Positions 19,932 through 29,312 of a DNA stretch of 64,000 bases are shown here, one piece after another (position 1 is the first letter of the stretch; each line of letters begins with the position of its first letter). The notes under the pieces are model-generated. The model saw nothing but the letters and a program-made list of their open reading frames with translations, had not been told where the DNA came from and did not search any database. The position numbers were made by a program, and so were the translations under genes. Source of the DNA: Symbiodinium natans (taxonomy: Eukaryota; Sar; Dinophyceae; Suessiales; Symbiodiniaceae); NCBI GenBank assembly GCA_905221605.1, contig CAJNDS010002790.1, positions 1,061,097-1,125,096 on the forward strand, written 5' to 3'.

Positions 19932-20055
19932 GTTTAGGTTTAGGGTTAAGGGTTTAGGGTTTAGGGTTTAGGGTTTAGGGTTTAGGGGTTGTTGAGGGCA
20001 TTTGCGGTACGTTAAAGGCTGTAAAGTTCGGGGTTTAGGGTTAAGGGATTAGGGT

Positions 20056-20156
20056 TTGGGATGTTCCCCGTAAACTAACCGCCCTGAATAGAGATGATAG
20101 TACCCGCAATTAGAATCCCTATTCAGGACTGTCAAAACAAGCGGTGAACATCCCAA
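20056..20156. mobile_element. MITE family A, copy 1
   Basis: 101 bp. Ends TTGGGATGTTC / GAACATCCCAA are inverted repeats; inner CCCTGAATAG pairs with CTATTCAGG. Sits between TTTAGGG-type repeats. No coding capacity. Confidence 0.6.
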
Positions 20157-20366
20157 GTTGAGGGTTTTCAAGAGCCACTCGCGTTGGAGGGGCCAGGGAG
20201 GCCTTCTCATCGCTATGTTTAGAGGGTTTAGGGTTTAGGGGTTAGGGTTTAGGGTTTAGGGTTCTTAAGAGAGGGGGCTTCAAAGGGGGCATATAACCCA
20301 AGGTTCCCTGACACACCCTACTACTCCCTAAGGCTCCCTAAGCTTCCCGAGTTACCTAACCCCCCA

Positions 20367-20520
20367 TGAACCCTAAACCCTAAACCCTAAACCCGAAACC
20401 CCAGACCCTAAACCCTAAACCCTAAACCCCAAACCCCAAACCCCAAACCCCAAACCCCAAACCCCAAACCCCAAACCCCAAACCCCAAACCCCAAACCCC
20501 AAACCCCAAACCCCAAACCC
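20367..20520. repeat. CCCTAAA/CCCCAAA array
   Basis: Begins with CCCTAAA units and converts to a homogeneous block of about 13 CCCCAAA units (20425-20517). Confidence 0.95.
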
Positions 20521-20540
20521 TCCCTCCATGCCCTGCCGAG

Positions 20541-20589
20541 GATGGGTTCTGTCATTGTCCAGTCCGATGCGGAGGGCCAGGCCAGGCCT
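20541..20589 (+). CDS. Candidate internal exon
   Basis: Follows a CCCCAAA array and CCTGCCGAG; the frame reads PRMGSVIVQSDAEGQARP with GT at 20590. Confidence 0.35.
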
Positions 20590-20683
20590 TGTACAGGACT
20601 TGACTGTCCCTAAACCTTAAACCTTAAAACCCTAAACCCTAAACCCTAAACCCTAAACCCATACGGGGTGCGTGTGTTCTAAG

Positions 20684-20743
20684 ATGTACTGCGTTGAACA
20701 ATGCGACGTCTTTCTTTGAGCTTTCGGACCTGCTGGCTGCAGC
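20684..20743 (+). CDS. Candidate internal exon
   Basis: GTGTTCTAAG (branch-like plus AG) then CTALNNATSFFELSDLLAA, then GTAGTG. Helical, protein-like. Confidence 0.4.
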
Positions 20744-20774
20744 GTAGTGTTCATTTGGAGTCTAGGGTTTAGGG

Positions 20775-20905
20775 TTGGGATGTTCCCCCCCCTCATACCA
20801 GCAGTCCTTAAGAGGGATAAAAAATACCCCCCTCCCCCCCCCCCCGTAATGTAAATATCTCATTATAATATAGGACTCTTAGTCTCAGAGGGGGGAACAT
20901 CCCAA
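20775..20905. mobile_element. MITE family A, copy 2
   Basis: 131 bp with perfect 16-bp inverted ends (TTGGGATGTTCCCCCC). Internal CCAGCAGTCCTTAAGAGGG resembles copy 3 (GCAGTCCTAATCGGG). Left flank TTTAGGG, right flank GTTCAGGG. Confidence 0.7.
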
Positions 20906-21038
20906 GTTCAGGGGTATATGGTCCTGGGACACCACCTCAGAAGACGATAACCGGTGAGAGATTTATGCCACGCCAGAATGATTCCAGTTCGTGGAAGCCT
21001 CCGGAGTCGAAAGATTTCTGATTTTTAGTCTATGTTAG

Positions 21039-21251
21039 GACGCCTACATGAAGGCCGTTCCGGCAAACGACAAAGACCTTCCATTCGACTTTTCGGATCT
21101 TCCTCACTCACGGTTTTGCTACGTGTCAAAGACAAGCCTTGTCGACATCGTGGAAGTGATGTGCAGCACACGCCTTTGTCATATCGACCGGTTCCAAGTT
21201 GCCGTGTTGAACGAGATCAGTGTGGCGATGCAGCACACCACGTGGCGATAG
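21039..21251 (+). CDS. Candidate exon, 70 codons
   Basis: Acceptor TCTATGTTAG, then an uninterrupted frame with AYMKAVPANDKDLPFDFSDL, SLVDIVEVMCSTR and FQVAVLNEISVAMQ, ending at TAG 21249-21251. One of the longest and most protein-like segments in the left field. An ATG at 21048 could also be a start. No family recognised. Confidence 0.5.
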   Translation, partial: DAYMKAVPANDKDLPFDFSDLPHSRFCYVSKTSLVDIVEVMCSTRLCHIDRFQVAVLNEISVAMQHTTWR

Positions 21252-21259
21252 CAGCGTCT

Positions 21260-21890
21260 TGTCATCCCTCCCCCCCTCCCATCTTGGGAAACCCATAAAA
21301 AAAGTATAAACAGTTTAGGGGGGCTTCCCGATAGGTAGGAAACTAACACTTTCAGGGTCTAGGATTTCTAGGAAAAAGTATAAACAGTTTCGGGATAGGT
21401 AATTAAGAATTTCAGGGTTTAGGAAAGTAGGGCTTAGGGTTCAGGGTCGTGTGGTGCTCTTGGGCGGTGGGCCTCCAGCTCCCTGAGCTCTATAAGCATC
21501 CCCAGCTTTCACATGTTGGGGAGTTGGGAGGTTCAATCCAAGGGTGTAGGGTTCAGGGTTTAGGGTTTAGGGTTTAGGGTTTAGGGTTTAGGGTTTAGGG
21601 TTTAGGGTTTAGGGTTTAGGGTTTAGGGTTTAGGGCCTTCTGCTAGGGTTAGGGTTCAGGGTTTTAAGGAATCCTTATGCAAAAAGGTGCCCCCCCCCCC
21701 CCCCCCCCCCCACCCCAAGACCCCTCAGTTTGGGAACCAACATACCCCGTGCATCCTGCCAGTAAGAGACTGCAGACACGCAAGGCTAAGCCCTAGAACA
21801 CGTTTGGGGTTCATGGTTTCAGGGTTGAGGGCTTAGGCTTTGTAAAAGGGGTTTAGGGAGTTGTACCCTAAACCCTAGGAGAAATTCCTT
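21260..21890. other. No gene recognised; repeats
   Basis: Contains a duplicated AAAAAGTATAAACAGTTT motif (21298, 21373), a TTTAGGG array at 21540-21632 and a poly-C run at 21691-21711. Confidence 0.6.
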
Positions 21891-21895
21891 CTCAG

Positions 21896-21963
21896 GTGTC
21901 CGGCCGATTCTCTGTTCTGCAGCTCTCCGTTCCATTTTTGCCTCTCGCGCTGCACGACCTAAA
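21896..21963 (+). CDS. Candidate internal exon
   Basis: TTCCTTCTCAG acceptor; frame VSGRFSVLQLSVPFLPLAL continuing HDLK. The right border is not clear. Confidence 0.4.
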
Positions 21964-22408
21964 GCCCTGAACTGTTTGTTTATTTGTTTAGGGTTTGGGG
22001 TTGAGGGTTGAGGGTTTAGGGTTTAGGGTTTTGGGAATTAGGGTTTGGAGAGTTTAGGGTTTAGGCAACCCTCCCCTCCCCTTAACAAGCACAGCTTCAA
22101 AGTTGTGAACGGACGGCTTAAGGCTCAAAGAGTGTAATTAAGGCTTACTTGCCCTAATTATGCAATCTCAAGCCCCAAGCCTTCAATCCCAAAACAAGAG
22201 CTCCACTAAGCATCCTCATTTCACTTTCAGCACCCTAACCATAAAGCCTGAAGTACGAACCAAAGCACTTTCAACACCTCATACACCCGAAAAAGCCCTG
22301 TTCTAAAAACCTGCTCACGTCTGTTTGTGCGTTTGTCTTCGCGCCGCGCTCAGAAGTAGGCGTGGTGATGAGGCTTAGGGTTTAGGATTTGGGGTGTAAC
22401 CACCCCTT

Positions 22409-22439
<31 letters not shown>

Positions 22440-22583
22440 CCCTGAAACCCAAAGCCCTAAACCGGCCTAATCCCTAATCCCTAACCCTAAACCCTAAACC
22501 GGCCTGGCAGCTAAGGCAAGTGAGCAGCTCGGCCCCAGCCGGCTCCGATCGCCTTCACCCGCCCCTTGGCTCTAGCTTTTGAG

Positions 22584-22640
22584 GGGTTTAGGGTTTAGGG
22601 TTTAGGGTTTAGGGTTTAGGGTTTAGGGTTTAGGGTTTGT
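22584..22640. repeat. Telomere-like TTTAGGG array
   Basis: Eight perfect units. The preceding segment (22518-22583, after CTGGCAG) is open in two frames and may be an exon; the following one after GTTTCAG (22653) reads SLDGLPRPLWGAICP. Confidence 0.9.
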
Positions 22641-23185
22641 GGGGGTTTCAGTCGCTTGATGGGCTTCCGAGGCCCCTTTGGGGCGCAATTTGCCCTAAAC
22701 CTAATCAATCCCGAATTAAGCGCTTCGAGGGAAATTCGGGGTCTCCCCCCAAAAAAAACTCAAAAAGCTGGGCAGCCTCCAGCCTCGATCTTCTTGTAGG
22801 GTTCTGGGTAGGTACCTAGGGAACTTTAGGGAAGCTCAGGGAGCGTGCTGGAGTAGTGGGGAGAATTAGGCAACCTGGGTTACCCTAACCCTAAACCCTA
22901 AACCCTAAACCCTAAACCCTAAACCCCAAGAACCCCCTCCCTTAAGAACCTAATAAAAGAAGCCTCAAACCTCAGCACCCAGGCTTGGGGTGTATGCGGG
23001 AACCTTGGGATACCCTGAACCCTAAACCCTAAACCCTAAACCCTAAAGCTTATAAACCCTAAACCCTAAACCCTAAACCCTAAACCCCCCTTGAGCCCCC
23101 CCAAAACCCTCTGGAGTTTACACTTTGAACTGGCTGCTCAAAACTTTGTTGCTGTTCTGCGGCAGCTTTGTGACGTATTTTCCAG

Positions 23186-23238
23186 ACGAACAAACTCTTC
23201 CGAGTCAAGCCCAAGCCTCAAATGCTGTTAGAACTGGG
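23186..23238 (+). CDS. Candidate internal exon
   Basis: TATTTTCCAG acceptor; TNKLFRVKPKPQMLLEL; then GGGTTTAGGG. Clean borders. Confidence 0.45.
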
Positions 23239-23538
23239 GTTTAGGGTTTAGGGTTTAGGGTTTAGGGTGTCGGGTTTAGGGTTTAGGGTTTGGGGTTTAG
23301 GGTTTAGGGTTTAGGGTTTACTTGCCACTTGTTGGGGATATTTTTTGATTTTTGCCCAAGCCTATGTTTTCGATACACTCATGGTTCAAAATCGAGATCC
23401 AGTAAACATTCTGTAAGCCCTAAGCCCCAAACTGATCTAAATCCTAAATCCCAAGTCGCAAACCCTTGACCTCTTAAACCCGAAACCTGAAACCCTAAAT
23501 GAAACTTAGACCCTTCAGTCGTTCACCCCCCTGATGCC

Positions 23539-23937
23539 GTGTCATCTCCGGCGGCTTCTTCTGTGTGCCGGGCGCTTAGATTTGCCAAGGCTTTCAGGGA
23601 TGGTTTGGGTGCTGAACAGGCACCAGGGTCGGGTGCTGCACAGGCACCGGGGTTGAGTGCTGAACAGGCACTGGGGTCGGGTGCTGAACAGGCACCAGGG
23701 TCGGGCGCTGAACAGGCGCCGGGGTTGAGTGCTGAACAGGCACTGGGAAGGGGTCCGGGTCCGGGGAAGAGTGCTGAACAGGCACTGGGAAGGGGTCCGG
23801 GTCCGGGGAAGAGTGCTGAACAGGCACTGGGAAGGGGTCCGGGTCCGGGGAAGAGTGCTGAACAGGCACTGGGATTTGCAGGGGCTGAACAGGCCCCACG
23901 GGCCCAAGATGCCACTCAGGCTCCGACTCCTTCCTGA
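23539..23937 (+). CDS. Repeat-encoded A/E/Q/G/P protein segment
   Basis: 132 codons to the TGA at 23935. The start GTCATCTCC is probably an exon border rather than an initiator. The first part (VCRALRFAKAFRDG) is ordinary; from residue 24 on the protein is tandem repeats SAEQAL / GAEQAP, with three or more copies of the 14-residue unit SAEQALGRGPGPGK. The 42-bp DNA unit keeps the frame. The DNA contains ten copies of the 17-nt hairpin motif. All frames are open through the repeat, so coding status rests on the flanks. Confidence 0.4.
   Translation: MSSPAASSVCRALRFAKAFRDGLGAEQAPGSGAAQAPGLSAEQALGSGAEQAPGSGAEQAPGLSAEQALGRGPGPGKSAEQALGRGPGPGKSAEQALGRGPGPGKSAEQALGFAGAEQAPRAQDATQAPTPS
23608..23897. 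repeat. Hairpin-motif cluster (10 copies)
   Basis: 17-nt motif RGNGCTGAACAGGCNCY at 23608, 23632, 23656, 23680, 23704, 23728, 23770, 23812, 23854 and 23881. Each has a 5-bp stem around a 7-nt core. The stems differ (GGTGC/GCACC, AGTGC/GCACT, GGCGC/GCGCC, GGGGC/GCCCC) but are always fully paired. Confidence 0.85.
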
Positions 23938-24234
23938 AGTGCCCGCCCAGCAGTCTCAGTTGCATTGCATTGCTGGCCGTTACCTCCACACATCCCAGCC
24001 CTGTTCACCCAATTGGCCCAGTAACTTAAACCCGAAGCCCTAAGCCCTAAACCCGAAGCCCTAAGGATTTCCCACCCTGGACTTCCACCTTTAAGCCCTA
24101 AACCCTATATACATCCCCTCTTTTAGTTAACAGTAATTATGGAGGAACCGCAACCCTTGCAGCATAGTGCATGGCAGGCACACATCACGGACCCCATTTG
24201 TACCCACCCCTTTTGGGAACCCTAAAGTAATGGC

Positions 24235-24425
24235 ATGACTCCTGTCCACGGGGCCCTTTTCACGGGGCCCATGAAACTGATGGGAGGTACGTGCCGATTT
24301 GCTTGGCGTCTTCTGCCGCTGACCGGATTGGCCCTCAGATTCGTGGGCTTCGGACTGCTCGGAAGTTGGGGCTTAGTATGGTATGTACGGGCTAAGAAGG
24401 CTAGGCCCGTCTCCCCCCTAAACCC
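24235..24425 (+). CDS. Candidate exon, hydrophobic
   Basis: Frame with MKLMGGTCRFAWRLLPLTGL and ALRFVGFGLLGSWGLVWYVR, resembling a membrane-spanning hairpin with basic flanks (RAKKARP). A C-strand tract follows at 24418-24430. No family recognised. Confidence 0.35.
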
Positions 24426-24557
24426 TAAACCCGCCATTTTCCAGGCAGTGTGGAGGTTGCTGCATAGCGCTACAACCCTAAACCCTAAATCGCTACAACC
24501 CTAAACCCTAAACCCTAATCCCAGTGACATCCAAGAGTTCGAACCCTTATCACCACT

Positions 24558-24775
24558 TAGACCCTGATTGCTTCTTCAATTCCGGGTGTTCGGGGGTCTG
24601 AGTGTGAGAGGGGGTTGTGGGCGCTGGACAGGCGCCTCATTGTTTCAATTCAGGTTGTGGTAGACCCTGATTGCTTCTTCAATTCCGGGTGTTCGGGGAT
24701 TCGGGGGTCTGAGTGTGAGAGGGGGTTGTGGGCGCTGGACAGGCGCCTCATGGTTTCAATTCAGGTTGTGGTGGT
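24558..24775 (+). repeat. Tandem duplication (~105-115 bp) with hairpin motif
   Basis: AGACCCTGATTGCTTCTTCA through TTTCAATTCAGGTTGTGG occurs at 24559-24660 and 24662-24775. Each copy carries GGCGCTGGACAGGCGCC (24620-24636 and 24731-24747). A GTGGTG microsatellite follows to about 24840. Confidence 0.85.
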
Positions 24776-25030
24776 GGTGCTGGTTGTTGTTGGTGGTGGT
24801 GTGGTGGTGGTGGGGGTGGTGGTGGCAGTGGTGGTCGTGATTGATGCCTTGCCTGCTCAAGACTGGGCCTTCAGCCCTTGACTTTGTGGACAGCCTGATT
24901 GAATCCGACATCCTCAGGGGTATATAGGTCGTTTAGGCTTCCATGAAGATGGTTCCACGAGCTGTCATAGAGCTAGTGTGTTTATTTGGAAATAGGTGGG
25001 GAACTTCCTTCCAAGGCCTCTCAGGGCACC

Positions 25031-26070
25031 ATGACGGAGTCTCGCGAGCGCTACTGGTGGCGAGGCGAGTACTGGTGCTGGCTGGATTCTGCCTGGATTC
25101 CGGAGCGTGAGGTCCCACAGGAGGCGGAGCAGGCATCTGGGCCGGTGCCGGAGCCCGCGGTGGAGGCCTCTGGTTCTGGGGTCTCGCGGAGCAGCAAGCA
25201 TTATGGTGGAGGAAGGCCGCTGGCTGTGGACGAGCACGGCGTGCCGAAGGCGAAGTTCTCGAAGTATAAGCGCCAGATCCGCAACGAGGCCTTTCGGGAG
25301 AAGGAGGCGGAGCTCAGGCCGATCATCGATGGGCTGGAGTTCTCGAACAACGATCTGGAGGAGCAGTTGGCGCTCTGGCGCATTGCTTACGATGTCCAAA
25401 CGCCACCTGGCCACCAGCAGAATAACACATTTTACGTTTCTGTATTGCGTCTTGGGTCAGTTTTTTGTGCTTGGGATTGTTGCGATGCTATGTTAAAAAC
25501 TATGTTACATTTGATTTGATGGTTTTTGTCAGCTGAGGGAGGACAAGGATGCGGAGATCCAGCGGCTGATCATGCGAGCTTCTGCGGAAATGGCTTTGAA
25601 GGATGAGGCATTGGCCGAGAAGCAGAAGAAGCTCACTGAGCTGTGGAACAGCCATGTCGCCGTGTGCAAGCAGGCTCGCTCCCTGGAAGATGAGAACAAG
25701 GAGATTAAGCAGCAACACAAGGCTGAGATGGCCATTGCCAAGAAGCATGTGGAGGATCATCGGCTGGAGAAGGAGAAGGCCGAGGCAAGGCTGAAGGTCT
25801 CGCGGGAGTCGGTGGATGCGCAGATCTCCAAGAGGCTTGACCTGGAGGGGCGGCTCATGGAGGAGCGGAACCGGAGGGTCGCTCTTACAATTGGGGCCGA
25901 GTTGGAGGTGGGCCGTTTAAAAGGGTTGGACATAGGAGTGCATTGAATGGAAATAGGAGTCTGCTGCAGGCCTAAATTTGGCACGTCCCTGCCAGGCAGC
26001 CAAGGCCAAGGACGTGCCATCTCAGTCCTCCAAGGGCAAGGACGTGCCATCTGAGTCCTCACAGCGCTGA
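25031..26070 (+). CDS. Coiled-coil protein, three exons
   Basis: Model: exons 25031-25393, 25533-25907 and 25996-26070, joined by GT-AG introns of 139 and 88 bp, all phase 0; 270 codons plus TGA. The start is the first ATG in frame. The N-terminus is aromatic (ERYWWRGEYWCWLDSAW), then an acidic/Ser linker. From about residue 85 it is a charged heptad-like coiled coil (FREKEAELRPIIDGLEFSNN; KHVEDHRLEKEKAEARLKVS). The C-terminus has two copies of KDVPS. Length, phases and codon quality make this the best-supported intact gene of the window. Function unknown; a structural or scaffold role is only a guess. It lies in the zone with the hairpin motif and before the 28.4-44.8 kb island. Confidence 0.7.
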
Positions 26071-26298
26071 GCAAGCCATTGGTTGTGTCGTAGACCAAAA
26101 ATACTCTGGTAGTGGGCACAGTAAGGTCGGCTGTTGTGCTTTTGGGGCCCCCTTGGCTTGCTGCTGAAGTTTCACAGAAAAATTTTGCACTCCGTGCCAG
26201 CGAAAACGGACCGTAGTGAGAGGGTCTATATCCCCAAGGGTCCCCCGAATTTGAATCCCAACTCCGAGAATATGGTTACGGGCCTACCGAAACAAAGA

Positions 26299-26390
26299 AG
26301 CCTCAGGTCCTTCCTCGCCATCTCGGGGTACGGCCACGCAGCCGCCGACAGCGCTGCCCTCGCTTGCGTTGCAATTTGGGCTTTTAGCTG
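26299..26390 (+). CDS. Candidate internal exon
   Basis: Frame SLRSFLAISGYGHAAADSAA then LACVAIWAFSW, with GTATAGGGGTTTAGG as donor. Protein-like and Ala-rich; the left border is probably the AAAG or CAG near 26297-26305. Confidence 0.4.
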
Positions 26391-26884
26391 GTATAGGGGT
26401 TTAGGAAGAATTACTAATAGTATTCCCTTAGGGTTCCTTCTTTATAACTACAGTAGAATACTCATTCTAATGATCAAGGAAGGCCCCTATACTAGTGGTG
26501 CCTTAGGGTTTAGGGTCTCTACGGTTCTCAGGGTTTTGAATCGAGCTAGTTGAAGCAACAGTTGGCACTCTATGTTATCCTGTTCCTCGAAACTCCTCCT
26601 AAACCCTAAACCCTAAGCCCTAAACCCTAAACCCTAAACCCTGAACCACATTTTATAGCCCTCAAGTCCTTGACGCTCCAACTTCCTCGTTCACTGCAGT
26701 CCCTCCTCAAAAAAAAAAAGGGTCTTACGGGTTGTATTATCAAGGGAAAAACATAGGAAAACAATTAGCGTTGCAGAAACCAGCTACATTTAATGATACA
26801 AGATCATGCCCGAGGGATCCTAAACCCTAAAGCTAAGCATTTTAAACGCAACTATTCTCCTCGCCCGGTCTACTCCTCGCTCAT

Positions 26885-26990
26885 CCCTGGAGTGCCCAGC
26901 CCCGGAGTGTCCCTGGAGCGCTCAACCCCAGAGTGTCCCTGGAGTGCCCAACCTCAGAGTGTCCCTGAGCGCCCAACTCCAGAGTGTCCC
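26885..26990 (+). repeat. 26-bp tandem repeat, four copies
   Basis: Unit CCCTGGAGTGCCCAACCCCA followed by GAGTGT; the fourth copy is 25 bp. Confidence 0.85.
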
Positions 26991-27079
26991 CGGAACCCTA
27001 GTTGCAAGCACATACAAACAAAGCGTATTTGAACCAATGTGTCTTTGTTTGAGCATCTTATCTGCATTCTTTCTTTTTA

Positions 27080-27985
27080 ACGAGGATCAAGGTGGGGATG
27101 TGCGAAGGGGGGGGTAACGTATATACTATGACGACAGAGGGGCTTCGTAAACCCCAAGCCCTCAACCCTCGAGTCAACCCCTCTTGTGGAGTCGAGGACC
27201 GACCAGCGACAGTACTGCGCGGCCGCGCCGGCCAAGAGTTTCGGGGTGAAAGATTCGGGGGCTTGGGAGGGCTTGGGGTTCAGGGTTTAGGGTGTAAAGA
27301 TCGGGTGCTTAGGAGGGTTTAGGGGTTATTTGGGCGCTGCGGAGATTTTAGGAGGGCTTGGGCGCCTACGAGGGCTTGGAGGGCTTTGGAGGGTTTAAGA
27401 GGGCTTAGGAGGGTTTAGGAGGGGCTGAGGAGGGTTTAGGGCTTCGTCTAAGGGCCATGGTCCCGCAAAATGTCCTTTACCTTCTTAGTTTTTCGTGCTC
27501 TGAAGTATGGGCCCTTGGGTTTTATGGCGTTTTCGCGAAGCGACAGAGTTGTCTTTCTGTTTTCATAGCATGTACACGATGACCTCCCATGAATGCGTCA
27601 AGCTTCATAAGAGCGGGTTACCGGTGATTTGTAGACTTATGCGGGAACCCGGGGGAACCCCCTTGCAAGGCCCTACGGGTTTCCCTATCAAGGGTTCGGA
27701 GGGTCGAGGGGTGCTTAGCAGGGGGCTTGAGGTGCTTAGGGGAGTGCGGGGGCTTAGGGTTTAGGGTTTAGGGTTTAGGGTCTCAGGCTTTGGGGTAAGA
27801 AGGGGTAAGGGTCAGTTTAGGGTTCATGGATTTCACCTCAATAGCCTGCTGAAGTTGCTGCGATCTTGAAAAACCCCAAACCTTAAACCCAAGCCTAAAC
27901 CCATGCCTTGTGCCCTAAACTGTGGGATTCTCCCCCCCTATACTAGCAGTCTAGGGATTATCAGGGGCTGCTATACCGCTATAAC
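27080..27985. other. Exon-like fragments in G-rich sequence
   Basis: Segments near 27185-27240 (ESRTDQRQYCAAAPAKSFG) and 27569-27620 (MYTMTSHECVKLHKSG, after TTTCATAG) look exon-like. The rest is degenerate AGGGCTTAGGAGGG-type repeat (27250-27445) and a partial MITE-like sequence at 27922-27965. Confidence 0.3.
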
Positions 27986-27992
27986 CATGCCT

Positions 27993-28120
27993 TACTTGGA
28001 GGTTCATGGTGCTTCGTAACAACTGTACGTATAACCCAGTTGTAACCCTATTGGGGTACTTAAGGGGCTTATAGGTGGGTTATAACTACACTTATAATAA
28101 GTTCCCTGAACCTCCAAGTA
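27993..28120. mobile_element. MITE family B
   Basis: 128 bp bounded by perfect 14-bp inverted repeats TACTTGGAGGTTCA / TGAACCTCCAAGTA. The interior is rich in GTTATAA and holds short inverted repeats. An additional right end lies at 28206-28223 and a left end at about 830-848. Confidence 0.65.
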
Positions 28121-28216
28121 TGCCCTAACCGAAGTGAACAATCAAGCCCTAAACCCTAAAACCCTAAGTCCCTAAGTAAAAGGAGTATAATTAGTTACTA
28201 AGTATCATGAACCTCC

Positions 28217-28339
28217 AAGTAAACAACTGCACGTGCCAGCTCTCCCTGGCCAACGGCCTTCGCCTGGGGCCAACAGCCTTCGTGTGCTGCTCGTCAGCGA
28301 TGCGACCGCCCGGGGAAGTCAGTCCGCGAGTTGTGCGGT
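28217..28339 (+). CDS. Candidate internal exon
   Basis: One frame open throughout, with LHVPALPGQRPSPGANSLRV and LLVSDATARGSQSASCA, ending at GCGGTTTAGGG. Marks the left edge of the 28.4-44.8 kb island. Confidence 0.4.
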
Positions 28340-28394
28340 TTAGGGTTTAGGGTTTAGGATTTTGTGAGGGCTACTAGGACCCAGTGTCGGCCCT

Positions 28395-28462
28395 GATAAG
28401 CCCCTTGAAACCAAAAAAGGCACCCCGTTTTGGCTAGGTTACTCTTGGCTCTGGTGTAAACA
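28395..28462 (+). repeat. Dispersed repeat family C, copy
   Basis: AAGCCCCTTGAAACCAAAAA then GGCACCCCGTTTT and CTAGGTTACTCTTGG. Related copies at 45390-45465, 48440-48545 and 59205-59285. Confidence 0.6.
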
Positions 28463-28689
28463 CAGCAGACGCGTGACTTTCCAATCTTATCACTGTCCGT
28501 ACCGGTCTGGAACTGTTCTGTTGCTTTGCAAACCGGGAGGTCTGCTGTTGGTGGGGCTGGCTGATGCCACATTTGCTGAGCTGGCCGAGGCCGGAGATTC
28601 TGAGCCGCCTCTGCTTGCTGTGCTAGACAACGGTATCAGGGAATGGTGCTCATGTGCTTTCGTGAGCGAACGAAACTCCGAGCTCTGGC

Positions 28690-28782
28690 CAGTATTCAGG
28701 TCTTCATATGTGCTCATGTTTTTGTAAATTAAAGAACGGCCAAAATTCAGGTCTTCATATGTGCTCATATTTTTGAAAATAA
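28690..28782 (+). repeat. Short direct repeat
   Basis: ATTCAGGTCTTCATATGTGC followed by TCAT.TTTTTG occurs twice, at about 28692 and 28746. Confidence 0.8.
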
Positions 28783-29312
28783 AACATGGACACTGACTAC
28801 ATGCAGGTTCGTCTGAACTACTTGTGATGGACACTTCATCATCAAGACAAATTAGAAGGCATGCTGTCACCAGACGATGTTGATGATGCCCCTGGAACAG
28901 CTGGCTGGGCAAGCCGTCCCTGTCAGCCGTGTTTGCCTGATTGCCTTCGCTGCCGCCTGCGACAAGGTAGCTTGTCTGGGCTGTTTCCATCTCTGTCCTC
29001 AGTGAAGGTTCAGGGTGTCTAGCAGCCTGGATATCGGTGTGCCCTTGTAAGTGTAGCAGAGCATTCGTGGGGCAGAGGCTGTGGCATGTCTAATTCAGTC
29101 TGCTTGGTTTTTGACAATAATAACAATAGCAGTGTGACACCAAGGCCGAAGCAGACTTTGTCATGTGTGTTTCTCTTCGTTTCATAGTTCGCTTTTCAAC
29201 ACTCATGATAACCTATCTGACGAGTCCGCTGCGTGTTCGCAGCAGCTGATCTCCTGTCAGTCTGCGCTCAGGTTACACTGGACGTCTTCGCAAGGGAACT
29301 CGCCTGCCTCAA

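Noticed and set aside
23523-23989. Minus-strand ORFs of 120-131 codons over the hairpin minisatellite
   Set aside because: Repeat translation; the non-repetitive flanks are better on the + strand.
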